Of a stretch of 7,793 nucleotides of DNA, positions 1 through 6,335 are shown piece after piece. The number at the start of each line of letters is the position of its first letter. Position 1 is the first letter of the stretch. The position numbers were made by a program, and so were the translations under genes. This stretch comes from JADJLQ01 sp034439915 (lineage in GTDB: Bacteria; Bacteroidota; Bacteroidia; Chitinophagales; Saprospiraceae). Location of the stretch: the NCBI GenBank assembly GCA_034439915.1, contig JAWXBI010000060.1, positions 1 to 7,793 on the forward strand, written 5' to 3'. The notes under the pieces are model-generated. The model did not search any database and was not told the origin of the DNA. It worked only from the letters and a program-made list of their open reading frames with translations.

Positions 1-2
1 AT

Positions 3-665
3 CATGGGGTGCGCACGATCTATTGGCGTTCCGTAGGCCATGGTCCCAATAAATTTGCCCAGGAAACTTTTATCGATGAGATCGCCAACGATCTGAAACT
101 CGATCCTTACCAATATCGCAGGGGCATGATGAAAGACTTACCTCGTCATTTGACTATATTGGATAAAGCAGCGACGATGTCGGGATGGGGAACACCATTG
201 GCTGCAGGTCGTGCGAGAGGCCTTGCTTTTTCTGATTATGGCGGATCATATACTGCCGGGGTAGTAGAGATTTCATTAAACAACGAAACCGGGCAGATTC
301 GGGTACATAAAGTATGGGCGGCTGTAGATGCCGGTGTCATCGTACAACCCAATAGTGCCATCGCACAGATGGAAGGGGGTATCATCATGGGTATCAGCAG
401 TTCTTTATTGGAAAGCATCACCTTTAAAAATGGTAAAGTGCAACAATCCAATTATCACGACTATCCCATTTTACGAATGGCGGATGCGCCGGAGAGCATA
501 GACATTCATTTAATTCCCTCTTCCGCACCTCCTACCAGTTTGGGTGAGGTCAGCCTGCCGCTAATGGGGGGTGCTATCGCCAATGCTTTTTTGAAGTTGA
601 CCGGCAAACCTTTAAGGCATTTGCCTTTTACCACAGGAAAAGTTTTGGATGTACTAGCGGGGTGA
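3..665 (+). CDS. Molybdopterin-binding subunit of a xanthine dehydrogenase/isoquinoline 1-oxidoreductase-type hydroxylase (3' part)
   Basis: This is the C-terminal part, about 220 residues, of a large molybdenum hydroxylase subunit. The reading frame is open to the window edge, and the GTG at 9 is an internal valine, so the true start lies upstream. Recognisable landmarks are the segment YWRSVGHGPNKFAQETFIDE, the stretch VHKVWAAVDAGVIVQPN followed by QMEGGIIMGISSSLLE, and the C-terminal GEVSLPLMGGAIANA. In this family the glutamate of the last motif (codon at 546-548) is the active-site base next to the molybdenum, and it is present. The family oxidises aldehydes or N-heterocycles, usually with a small 2Fe-2S partner subunit. 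The order of motifs fits the single-chain beta subunit (IorB-like) best. The partner subunit, the N-terminal half and any export signal are not visible, so the substrate cannot be named. The end at TGA (663-665) is intact. Confidence 0.85.
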   Translation, partial: HGVRTIYWRSVGHGPNKFAQETFIDEIANDLKLDPYQYRRGMMKDLPRHLTILDKAATMSGWGTPLAAGRARGLAFSDYGGSYTAGVVEISLNNETGQIRVHKVWAAVDAGVIVQPNSAIAQMEGGIIMGISSSLLESITFKNGKVQQSNYHDYPILRMADAPESIDIHLIPSSAPPTSLGEVSLPLMGGAIANAFLKLTGKPLRHLPFTTGKVLDVLAG

Positions 666-694
666 TTACTTGTTTACATCATGTCGTTGTTTAG

Positions 695-725
695 TTGTGG
701 GCCTTTCCGGCTAAACTTATCTTTG
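695..725 (+). promoter_or_regulatory. Candidate Bacteroidota promoter for the dinB-like/bestrophin pair
   Basis: A TTG at 695-697 and TATCTTTG at 718-725 are separated by 20 bases. This matches the Bacteroidota primary sigma factor pattern of a -33 TTG and a -7 TAnnTTTG box. Transcription would start near 730, leaving a leader of roughly 50 bases before the ATG at 784. A 7-base inverted repeat, GTTTACA (672-678) and TGTAAAC (724-730), flanks the site, and its right arm overlaps the -7 box. That could be an operator or could be chance. Confidence 0.5.
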
Positions 726-783
726 TAAACTGTTGTTTTATTCCTTCCATTCTGCTTTGCCCGTATTCAATTTAGCATAAACC

Positions 784-1230
784 ATGATAATAGAAACGTT
801 GATCACCTTGATGACCAGGGACCTTCACAAATTAAAGGGTGAAATCAATGCCTATCAAAATCAAGATAAAATCTGGATTATCGACCAGGGTATTGCCAAT
901 TCTGCCGGGAATCTTTGTTTACACCTGATCGGCAATTTAAATACATACGTCGGGGCGGTTTTAGGCAATACAGGATACATTCGTCAGCGGGATCTTGAGT
1001 TTTCACTTAAAGATATTGAAAAAACCCAATTGATGAAACGGATTGATGAAACCATTCACGTAGTGGGTTATTCGCTCAGTCAAGTGGATGAAAAAAAGCT
1101 TGAACAGGAGTACCCTTTGCTGGTATTCGACCAAAAGACCTCCACAGAATATATGTTGATCCATTTGGCAACTCACCTCACGTATCACTTAGGTCAGGTT
1201 AATTATCACCGCAGACTATTGGATAAATAA
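784..1230 (+). CDS. DinB-fold family protein (probable metal-binding four-helix bundle)
   Basis: This 148-residue protein has the length and helical character of the DinB/YfiT/DUF1572 superfamily. In this fold three histidines usually bind a divalent metal, and some members act as thiol-dependent transferases. His47 (in NLCLHLIGNLN) and the C-terminal helix with His127, His131 and His135 (HLATHLTYHLGQVNYHRR) supply the expected ligands. The HLGQVNYHRR ending is typical of Bacteroidota members. No signal peptide is visible, so it should be cytoplasmic. The ATG is the first in frame after the candidate promoter, and the context AACC-ATG has no Shine-Dalgarno, as is usual in this phylum. The bestrophin gene begins 6 bases after its stop, which suggests co-transcription. 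Substrate and thiol cofactor are unknown. The fold assignment is fairly secure. Confidence 0.85.
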   Translation: MIIETLITLMTRDLHKLKGEINAYQNQDKIWIIDQGIANSAGNLCLHLIGNLNTYVGAVLGNTGYIRQRDLEFSLKDIEKTQLMKRIDETIHVVGYSLSQVDEKKLEQEYPLLVFDQKTSTEYMLIHLATHLTYHLGQVNYHRRLLDK

Positions 1231-1236
1231 ACAAAT

Positions 1237-2223
1237 ATGCATACCGGCAATCATTATAAAATAACAGAATTCCTGGTGTGGACACGGCGGGATATCTATG
1301 TCTTGTTTGGTCTAGCCGTCGTTCCTACTGTATTGTATCAATGGATTGGCCTGCACTGGATAGCTATCCCCTGGGTCCCGATTGCCATGATTGGTACCGC
1401 AGCTGCATTTATTGTAGGTTTTAAAAACACACAAACGTATAACCGGCTCTGGGAGGCCCGTCAGATCTGGGGCGCGATCGTCAACGCCAGCCGGTCCTGG
1501 GGAATCATGACCCGGGATTTTGTACAAACCGATAGATTGATACACCGGCAATTGATCTACCGCCATTTGGCCTGGCTTACCGCCTTTCGATTTCAACTAC
1601 GCAAACCCCAACCCTGGGAAAACTCGACCAAACCCTATAATAAGGAGTATCGCAATTATTACCGCATTCCGGAATGGGAAGATCGATTAGAGGACGAATT
1701 GAAAAAATACCTTCCGCCAGAAGAACTTGAATACCTATTGAATAAAAAAAATCGGGCCACTCAATTAATTGCCTTACAATCTGATCACTTAAAACGATTA
1801 AAACAATCTAATCAAATTGATGCGCTGGAATATATAGAATTGGAAAAAATGTTGACGGTACTGTACGAACAGCAGGGTAAATGTGAACGCATCAAAAACT
1901 TCCCTTATCCCAGACAGTTTGCCAGTATTAATTTATTTTTTACCTGGTTGTTTGTGATTTTGTTGCCCCTGGGCATGCTCAACGAATTTCAAAAATTGGG
2001 TGAAGATTTTGTCTGGTTGACCATTCCTTTCAGCGTAGTGGTTTCCTGGGTGTTTACTTCCATGGAAAAAGTAGGTGAAGCCACGGAAAACCCATTTGAA
2101 GGCGGCGCCAATGATATTCCTATGGCAGCGCTGTGCCGCACCATTGAAATCGATTTGAGAGATATGCTGGATGAAACGGAACTGCCCTCTCCTCTTACGC
2201 CGGTAAATAATATTTTAATGTAA
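1237..2223 (+). CDS. Bestrophin-family anion channel (UPF0187)
   Basis: This 328-residue inner-membrane protein belongs to the bestrophin family, whose characterised members form pentameric ion channels. Four hydrophobic segments are visible, at about residues 20-39, 43-62, 231-248 and 257-275. The second runs into the family signature GFKNTQTYNRLWEAR (61-75), next to the pore neck that is lined by hydrophobic residues in known structures. A polar helical region of about 165 residues separates the two membrane hairpins, as in other bacterial members. The hallmark ENPFEGGANDIPMAALCRTIEIDLRDML starts at residue 284 and contains the acidic cluster. Length and motif order are those of a complete protein. 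It follows the dinB-like gene by 6 bases and is probably expressed from the same promoter. Eukaryotic bestrophins carry chloride, while a characterised Klebsiella homologue is cation-selective, so the selectivity here is uncertain. Confidence 0.93.
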   Translation: MHTGNHYKITEFLVWTRRDIYVLFGLAVVPTVLYQWIGLHWIAIPWVPIAMIGTAAAFIVGFKNTQTYNRLWEARQIWGAIVNASRSWGIMTRDFVQTDRLIHRQLIYRHLAWLTAFRFQLRKPQPWENSTKPYNKEYRNYYRIPEWEDRLEDELKKYLPPEELEYLLNKKNRATQLIALQSDHLKRLKQSNQIDALEYIELEKMLTVLYEQQGKCERIKNFPYPRQFASINLFFTWLFVILLPLGMLNEFQKLGEDFVWLTIPFSVVVSWVFTSMEKVGEATENPFEGGANDIPMAALCRTIEIDLRDMLDETELPSPLTPVNNILM

Positions 2224-2228
2224 CGACC
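2218..2228. repeat. 11-base direct repeat, copy 1 (ATGTAACGACC)
   Basis: The last Met codon and stop of the bestrophin gene, plus six following bases, are identical to the end of the Hpt-like fragment at 2463-2473. The two copies are offset by 245 bases. Confidence 0.6.
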
Positions 2229-2315
2229 TCTTGAATCTATTTGTTGGGGTGTGTAGATTGAAGAATCCAAATAAATAGAATTGATCGCATTAAAGATTCG
2301 CTATCTTATAGAGAA

Positions 2316-2468
2316 ATGGATACTGCCCGCGACAAAGAATTAGATGATCTGACTCACCATCCGGAGAAGAGCAATAACGGTTTTTCTTTAAGTTATCTGG
2401 AAGATCTTTCCGGCGGGGATCCGGTTTTCCAAATTAAAATGACCCTGGCTTTCACCACTTTCATGTAA
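2316..2468 (+). pseudogene. Fragment resembling the N-terminal half of an Hpt phosphotransfer domain
   Basis: A 50-codon ATG frame reads MDTARDKELDDLTHHPEKSN, then GFSLSYLEDLSGGDPVFQIK and a short tail ending in FM. The pattern SLSYLEDLSGGDPVF is close to the opening helix of histidine phosphotransfer (Hpt) domains in Bacteroidota sensor kinases, which commonly read like 'LsYLkElSGGDeeF'. In a full Hpt domain the phosphorylated histidine lies in the next helix, in an AHKLK-type motif. Here the frame stops before it, and no continuation is visible in the following bases. The frame is also open upstream to 2262 without an ATG. It is most likely a remnant left by deletion or recombination. A genuine small protein is possible but less likely. 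Confidence 0.45.
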
Positions 2469-2473
2469 CGACC
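2463..2473. repeat. 11-base direct repeat, copy 2 (ATGTAACGACC)
   Basis: This is identical to 2218-2228 and sits at the corresponding place, the terminal Met codon plus stop, of the Hpt-like fragment. The two copies bracket the fragment-bearing interval. Confidence 0.6.
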
Positions 2474-2506
2474 AGTGGGGTAATAAGATAATTTTCTCTG
2501 TTGATC

Positions 2507-2908
2507 TTAACCTGCCGATAAGCTCTCTGGTATAGAATGCAGCGCTATCCGGTTGCCTTCCGTATCCAGAAACATGGCCATATGTCCATATTCCGGTGAT
2601 ATTAATGTTTTCGGCATCAGGATTTTTCCACCTGCGGCCTCTATTCGATCCAGAAAAATCTGCACATCCGGATTTCCATTGAGGTAGATCAAAGGTCCAT
2701 CGGTAGCAGAGGGTTTATAAAATCCTTCCGCAAAAGTGAGGGCCCCACCTATACCGGTCCAATCCTCCAGGGGAAACATCCGCATTTTGAGATTGGGCGT
2801 ATCAAATGGATTGAGCTTGATATCAAATAGAGATTCGTAAAAAGCCGTTGCCCGGTCAAGGTCTGTCGTCGGTATTTCAAACCAACTGATTGCATTTTTG
2901 AAAACCAT
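2507..2908 (-). CDS. VOC superfamily (glyoxalase/bleomycin-resistance fold) protein
   Basis: This cytoplasmic protein has 133 residues from the chosen start. It shows the paired beta-alpha-beta-beta-beta modules of the vicinal oxygen chelate fold. The first module opens with NAISWFEIPTTDLDRATAFY and the second ends with YGHMAMFLDTEGNRIALHS, both typical of Bacteroidota glyoxalase-like proteins. Glu11 (in WFEIP), His109 (in YGHMA) and His124 (in IALHS) are plausible metal-site positions, but this subgroup is mostly uncharacterised. I chose the ATG at 2906-2908 because relatives usually begin MVxKNAISWFEIP. A GTG at 2924-2926 would add six residues (reading VTKNKF, or MTKNKF if used as the start). 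It converges with the upstream plus-strand gene and has no same-strand partner in the window. Substrate unknown. Confidence 0.9.
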   Translation of the reverse strand: MVFKNAISWFEIPTTDLDRATAFYESLFDIKLNPFDTPNLKMRMFPLEDWTGIGGALTFAEGFYKPSATDGPLIYLNGNPDVQIFLDRIEAAGGKILMPKTLISPEYGHMAMFLDTEGNRIALHSIPESLSAG

Positions 2909-2920
2909 GAATTTGTTTTT

Positions 2921-2959
2921 AGTCACACAAAATTTATTATAACTGCTCCTATCCGCTTC
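2921..2959. repeat. Diverged 39-base direct repeat, copy 1
   Basis: This copy starts AGTCACACAAAATTTATTAT and matches 3012-3050 at 32 of 39 positions without gaps. It lies directly upstream of the VOC gene and covers the alternative GTG start, so it overlaps the region where the VOC promoter should be. Confidence 0.6.
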
Positions 2960-3011
2960 TTTTCACTTTGTACGCGACAATGGTTTTTTAAAACTTGCCG
3001 CCGAATCACAG

Positions 3012-3050
3012 AGTCACACAGAATATATTATAACTTGTCCTTTCCAGTTC
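3012..3050. repeat. Diverged 39-base direct repeat, copy 2
   Basis: This copy starts AGTCACACAGAATATATTAT, with the same orientation and length as copy 1. The seven mismatches fall mostly in the second half, and similarity ends abruptly on both sides. It lies upstream of the candidate porQ promoter. Confidence 0.6.
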
Positions 3051-3076
3051 GGTCGATGACCCGTTTCATAGTTTAG

Positions 3077-3084
3077 TATATTTG
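3077..3084 (+). promoter_or_regulatory. Candidate -7 box for porQ
   Basis: TATATTTG matches the Bacteroidota TAnnTTTG box exactly. No TTG sits at the expected distance upstream, so only half of the promoter pattern is present. If used, the porQ leader would be about 85 bases and would contain the 7-base tandem repeat at 3120-3140. Confidence 0.35.
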
Positions 3085-3119
3085 AAGATAAGCATGCTTT
3101 TCTCAGAGGTCAAATTTCC

Positions 3120-3140
3120 CTTCCTCCTTCCTCCTTCCTC
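3120..3140. repeat. Tandem repeat, three copies of CTTCCTC
   Basis: Three perfect 7-base units sit inside a pyrimidine-only tract that continues a few bases on each side. The repeat lies between the candidate porQ promoter and the porQ ATG, where a change in copy number would alter the leader but not the protein. Confidence 0.8.
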
Positions 3141-3174
3141 CCTTATTATTATTCCCCTATTTTTGTTTTATTAA

Positions 3175-4206
3175 ATGACCAGGTATCTTTTCCCTTTTCT
3201 CCTTTTAACCCTTTCACCCTTTTTCTCCTGGTCACAATCCGGGGGCCGGGCGATCTATGAATTTCTTCAACTATCCCCTTCGGCCAGGGTAACCGCTTTG
3301 GGTGGGCGTTATATCAGTGTACAGGACAGCGATGTAGTACTCGCTCAGATGAACCCCGCCATACTTTCCATCCATAGTACCAAATCTATTGCTCTCAATC
3401 AAAGTTTTTATTTAGGTGGCACCCGTTTTTCAACACTTTCCGGTGCCTTTCACCTTCCTAAAGAAAACATCACCGTACACGCGGGTCTTCAATATTTAAA
3501 TTATGGTAAGTTTCAGGGGGCGGATGAGTTTGGAAATAAAACCAATGAATTTAATGCCTCCGATATGGCCTTTATTGCAGGTGCTTCTAAAAAATTATTT
3601 GATGATTTGAGTATTGGTTTAAATCTCAAGTTTATTTTTTCCCAACTGGAAACGTATAAAAGCAGCGGCCTGGGAATTGACCTGGGTGCCTTATACACCT
3701 TAAAACAAGACCGTCAATACCTGGGCCTTAGCATAAGGCATATGGGGATACAATGGGACCCCTATTATGAGACCAGGGAACCCCTGCCTTTTAATATTGA
3801 ATTGGGTTATACCCAGCGTCTGGAATATGTACCGATTCAATTTTCTATCACGGCCCATGATCTCCAGCGATGGTCTTTGCGATATGACAACCCGGATGCG
3901 GAAGTTTCGATATTTGGTGAGCCGGTCAATACCCCTTCTTCGGTTGAACGGTTTATAGATAATGCCGCACGTCACCTAATATTCGGTGCAGAGGTGCTGA
4001 TTGGTAAATATGCCCCGCTCCGGTTGAGGTTGGGTTATCATCATCAGCGTCACCAGGAGCTCAAGGATCAAAACTATAGAGGGCTTTCCGGTTTTTCAGG
4101 TGGGATTGGAATAAAACTTTCCAGGCTTAGTTTTGATTATGGTATGGCCAATTATCATTTGGCGGGAAGTATGCATTCTATCGGTCTGACCTTCCGTTTG
4201 AAATAG
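3175..4206 (+). CDS. porQ: Type IX secretion system protein PorQ
   Basis: This 343-residue outer-membrane beta-barrel protein belongs to the PorQ family. A signal peptide is visible (MTRYLFPFLLLTLSPFFSWS, cleavage near residue 20, before Gln). It is followed by the family opening YEFLQLSPSARVTALGG (28-44) and MNPAIL (59-64). Further PorQ landmarks are LQYLNYGKFQGADEFGN, LNLKFIFSQLETYKSSG, EPLPFNIELGY and, near the end, RHLIFGAEVL and GYHHQRHQELKDQN. The chain ends in a hydrophobic beta strand (SIGLTFRLK), as expected for barrel insertion. In Porphyromonas gingivalis PorQ works with PorU, PorV and PorZ in the attachment complex that processes type IX cargo and anchors it to the cell surface. 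Other por genes are not in the window, which is normal because they are scattered in most genomes. The length is that of a complete protein. Confidence 0.92.
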   Translation: MTRYLFPFLLLTLSPFFSWSQSGGRAIYEFLQLSPSARVTALGGRYISVQDSDVVLAQMNPAILSIHSTKSIALNQSFYLGGTRFSTLSGAFHLPKENITVHAGLQYLNYGKFQGADEFGNKTNEFNASDMAFIAGASKKLFDDLSIGLNLKFIFSQLETYKSSGLGIDLGALYTLKQDRQYLGLSIRHMGIQWDPYYETREPLPFNIELGYTQRLEYVPIQFSITAHDLQRWSLRYDNPDAEVSIFGEPVNTPSSVERFIDNAARHLIFGAEVLIGKYAPLRLRLGYHHQRHQELKDQNYRGLSGFSGGIGIKLSRLSFDYGMANYHLAGSMHSIGLTFRLK

Positions 4207-4257
4207 GTTTAAGAATTCCTTACCAACTTTATCTGTCTAAACTGCGTTTTAACAGAT

Positions 4258-4662
4258 ATGAGGACATTGATCTTTTTTGGTTTTTGGGCAGTTGTGATGC
4301 TTTCCTGTAGCAAACCCGGGCCGGTGATTCCCCTGGATTGCCCCGGAGAAGGTCGCATCCAGGCTGAGTTGATCCGCAAAGGTTGTGAGGCTTATGTCTT
4401 CCGCCTGATCGAGTTTTCTCCCGAGGCCCAGCTTTACTGGATAGATATATTTTCCAAAAACCAATATCAGAATGTGATCTCGGTACTCAATTATTGTGGT
4501 AGCGATAAAGACAGTAAAGATCTCCAGGATTTGAATAATGGTGAACTGGTCAGCTTCGACCTCACACCAACCAAGGAACATTGTGCCATTCTCTGCCTGG
4601 TTTATGAAGACTCTCCAGTGCCGGCATTTAATGCGAGCAAGATCGGCAGATGTTCTTATTGA
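4258..4662 (+). CDS. Small cysteine-rich lipoprotein of unknown function
   Basis: This 134-residue protein starts with a lipoprotein signal peptide: MRTL, a hydrophobic run, then MLSC with the lipidated cysteine at residue 17. The mature part has six further cysteines (28, 43, 80, 109, 113 and 132), an even number that suggests disulfide bonds in the periplasm or on the cell surface. No hydrophobic segment follows the signal, and I do not recognise a domain. It begins 51 bases after porQ on the same strand with no obvious terminator between, so it may be co-transcribed with porQ. A minus-strand frame of 172 codons covers the same DNA but has no family-like motifs. The lipobox and the cysteine pattern favour the plus-strand reading. 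Function unknown. Confidence 0.75.
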   Translation: MRTLIFFGFWAVVMLSCSKPGPVIPLDCPGEGRIQAELIRKGCEAYVFRLIEFSPEAQLYWIDIFSKNQYQNVISVLNYCGSDKDSKDLQDLNNGELVSFDLTPTKEHCAILCLVYEDSPVPAFNASKIGRCSY

Positions 4663-4742
4663 AGATAAGGCCAGGGTATTGGCTGGAATTTTGTCCTTCG
4701 TTATACAGATCTTTAGCAAAATTTGAATAATTTCAAGTTCCC

Positions 4743-5516
4743 ATGAAATATTCTGAATTCTGGCCAACGGAACCCTTTAGTGAGGTAATTTTTAACTGCT
4801 GGAAATTAGATTTTCAAGATTCTTCTGCGCCCCCGCTGGAACTGGAATTGTTACCCGATACCCATGCATCTTTAGTATATATTAATCAACCTTATTTTAA
4901 GGATATGAAATGGATGGGATCACAATCAAAAAATATTAAGGTCCTCGCAATCCCTGGTTCCATCTATGCCGGAATGCGCATTCAGCCCTGGATAGATATT
5001 ACTAAAACTATCGGTGACAAAAGATCCCTGTTAAACTCTTCCATAAAACTTGCTCCTGCTGGCCAGGATTATTTTATGGAATGGGGACCAACGGAATTGT
5101 TTAAAGGGGGTTGGAATCATTCCATTTGGGAAGGATATCTCAATCAATTCATTGTCCGGCAGGAATTGACGGTTAGCCCGGTCATAAAAGAAATTTGCAA
5201 TCAACTGCTCGACGGAGTAAGGATTAAAGACCTGTCAAAAAAAATACCCTCGTCTATAAGGCCGATGCAAAAAAAGTTTCTCCAGATCACGGGCCTTACT
5301 ATGACTGAATTCAGAAACATTAATCGATTGGAAAAAACGGTGAGGATAGTATATAACGAAGAAGAGAATGTAACCAATGCGGCGTTGACTACCGGATACA
5401 CTGACCATGCACACTTTTCAAATGACTTCCGGAAATATATGGACAGTACGATTGGAAAATTTCTTACCCGGCCTGAACATTCAAAACCAGCATCTGCTGC
5501 CGGCAAAAAAGAATAA
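4743..5516 (+). CDS. AraC-family transcriptional regulator with DUF6597-like N-terminal domain
   Basis: This 257-residue DNA-binding regulator has an N-terminal part of about 140 residues that starts MKYSEFWPTEPFSEVIFNCW and includes ELLPDTHASLVYIN and GSIYAGMRIQPW. That pattern fits the DUF6597 sensor-like domain found before AraC domains. The C-terminal AraC domain has a first helix-turn-helix near 157-185 (IKDLSKKIPSSIRPMQKKF) and a well-conserved second one near 208-232, with the signature GYTDHAHFSNDFRKYM. The effector is unknown. The domain order is normal and the gene looks complete, with a lysine-rich tail. It starts 80 bases after the lipoprotein gene and ends in an intrinsic terminator, so it closes its transcription unit. 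Such regulators often control neighbours, but no operator can be identified here. Confidence 0.9.
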   Translation: MKYSEFWPTEPFSEVIFNCWKLDFQDSSAPPLELELLPDTHASLVYINQPYFKDMKWMGSQSKNIKVLAIPGSIYAGMRIQPWIDITKTIGDKRSLLNSSIKLAPAGQDYFMEWGPTELFKGGWNHSIWEGYLNQFIVRQELTVSPVIKEICNQLLDGVRIKDLSKKIPSSIRPMQKKFLQITGLTMTEFRNINRLEKTVRIVYNEEENVTNAALTTGYTDHAHFSNDFRKYMDSTIGKFLTRPEHSKPASAAGKKE

Positions 5517-5520
5517 GTTG

Positions 5521-5555
5521 CCATTAATCCAACCGGATTAAATGGACGCTTTTTT
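5521..5555 (+). terminator. Intrinsic terminator after the AraC-family gene
   Basis: CCATTAATCC (5521-5530), a loop AACC, and GGATTAAATGG (5535-5545) form a stem with one bulged base. Four bases later a run of six T (5550-5555) follows. It begins 4 bases after the stop codon of the regulator gene. Confidence 0.7.
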
Positions 5556-5580
5556 ACACATATTCTTTTGAAGATCTCCT

Positions 5581-5588
5581 TAGTTTTG
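5581..5588 (+). promoter_or_regulatory. Candidate -7 box for the DUF1579-like gene
   Basis: TAGTTTTG matches the Bacteroidota TAnnTTTG box and lies between the terminator at 5521-5555 and the ATG at 5607. Transcription would start about 14 bases before the gene. No clear -33 TTG is seen at the right spacing. Confidence 0.35.
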
Positions 5589-5606
5589 CCCGAATAAACT
5601 ATTTAT

Positions 5607-6122
5607 ATGCGTTCTGGGGTCTTTATTTTCATTATGCTCTGGCTTGCCGGGCAACAATTTTTATCAGCTCAAACCGGACCTAACAAACTTGCCTTTATGG
5701 AAGGTGAGTGGCAAGGATTGGGGTGGATGATGACACAAGGTGGAAATCAGTCCAGTAATATTTTAGAAAAAGTGGAATGCAGGCAAGGCTGCACTGTTCT
5801 GGTGGTTACCGGCCTGGGAACAAAAACGGACTCGATTACCAAAGAAACCAAAACTGTTCATGATGCCTTCGGCGTTATATCCTACGACAATAAAGCAGGA
5901 AAATATATGATGAGGGCTTACCGCAATGGGGAAGTGACCGATGCTGCCATTGAATTTCTCAACGACAAAACAATTCGATGGAGTATGGTTACTCCGCAGG
6001 GTGGGACAGTCCGTTTTACCACGGATTTTACTGAATCCAATAAATGGAAAGAAATGGGTGAATTTAGCCGGGACGGGAACAGCTGGATGAAAATCATGGA
6101 AATGGAGCTGTTAAAGAAATAA
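5607..6122 (+). CDS. Secreted DUF1579-like protein
   Basis: This 171-residue exported protein has a signal peptide ending in LSAQ (cleavage near residues 21-22). The mature domain starts LAFMEGEWQGLGWMM and contains VISYDNKAGKYMMRAYRNGE, WSMVTPQGGTVRFTTDF and EMGEFSRDGNSWMKIMEMEL. These are the landmarks of small DUF1579-type beta-barrel proteins common in Bacteroidota, where a Gly-x-Trp near the start and a closing 'GEFSRDG' strand are conserved. The fold resembles lipocalin-like barrels that bind small ligands, but no ligand is known for this group. Cys58 and Cys62 are close together (ECRQGC) and could form a disulfide. It has its own candidate promoter, and a terminator separates it from the AraC gene, so it is probably transcribed alone. 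Confidence 0.8.
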   Translation: MRSGVFIFIMLWLAGQQFLSAQTGPNKLAFMEGEWQGLGWMMTQGGNQSSNILEKVECRQGCTVLVVTGLGTKTDSITKETKTVHDAFGVISYDNKAGKYMMRAYRNGEVTDAAIEFLNDKTIRWSMVTPQGGTVRFTTDFTESNKWKEMGEFSRDGNSWMKIMEMELLKK

Positions 6123-6203
6123 TCAGTTATAGAATAATTTTAACTCAGATCACATCGATTCGATCACCAATTTCGACGTTCAAAGGCTGTGACTCTTTCC
6201 TGC

Positions 6204-6335
6204 TTATTCTGTAATGACAACTTTGGTATCTTCAAGAAATAACCCTCCTTCCAGCAAAGCCTGGCTCTGACTCTTTTATTGCTTTTCTTTATCCGTCCTG
6301 AGGGCAATGCTTTTCCAGATGTCTACGACTGGCAT
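6204..6335 (-). pseudogene. Decayed 4-oxalocrotonate tautomerase-like gene
   Basis: On the minus strand an ATG at 6335 reads MPVVDIWKSIALRTDKEKQ, then a TAA (6278-6276), and continues in the same frame as KSQSQALLEGGLFLEDTKVV-ITE to a second TAA at 6206-6204. This lines up with small tautomerases of the 4-oxalocrotonate family. Those begin Met-Pro, where the proline becomes the catalytic N-terminus, and continue like 'TDEQKxxLIEGxTxALVExG-xPxEDTxVVIxE'. The initiator Met-Pro, the TDKEKQ turn and the EDTKVVITE strand are all in register, separated by one stop codon. Family members usually run about 15 residues further, so the 3' end also looks lost. The most likely reading is a pseudogene. A sequencing error at 6276-6278 could explain the first stop. 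Confidence 0.5.

Noticed and set aside
2234..2259. AATCTA/TAGATT hairpin after the bestrophin gene as a terminator
   Set aside because: Only six pairs, mostly A-T, with a 14-base loop and no T run.
4718..4725. AAAATTTG as a -7 box for the AraC-family gene
   Set aside because: It misses the first base of the box and has no TTG at the right spacing upstream.
4249..4767. Minus-strand frame of 172 codons across the lipoprotein gene
   Set aside because: It is longer than the plus-strand gene but has no signal, domain or family motif and would run into the AraC gene start. The plus-strand frame has a proper lipobox and paired cysteines.
6123..6203. Minus-strand continuation of the tautomerase remnant (a LNVEIGDRIDVI-like stretch after a frameshift)
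   Set aside because: It needs both a stop read-through and a frameshift, and does not resemble the usual tautomerase C-terminus, so it was not added to the pseudogene.
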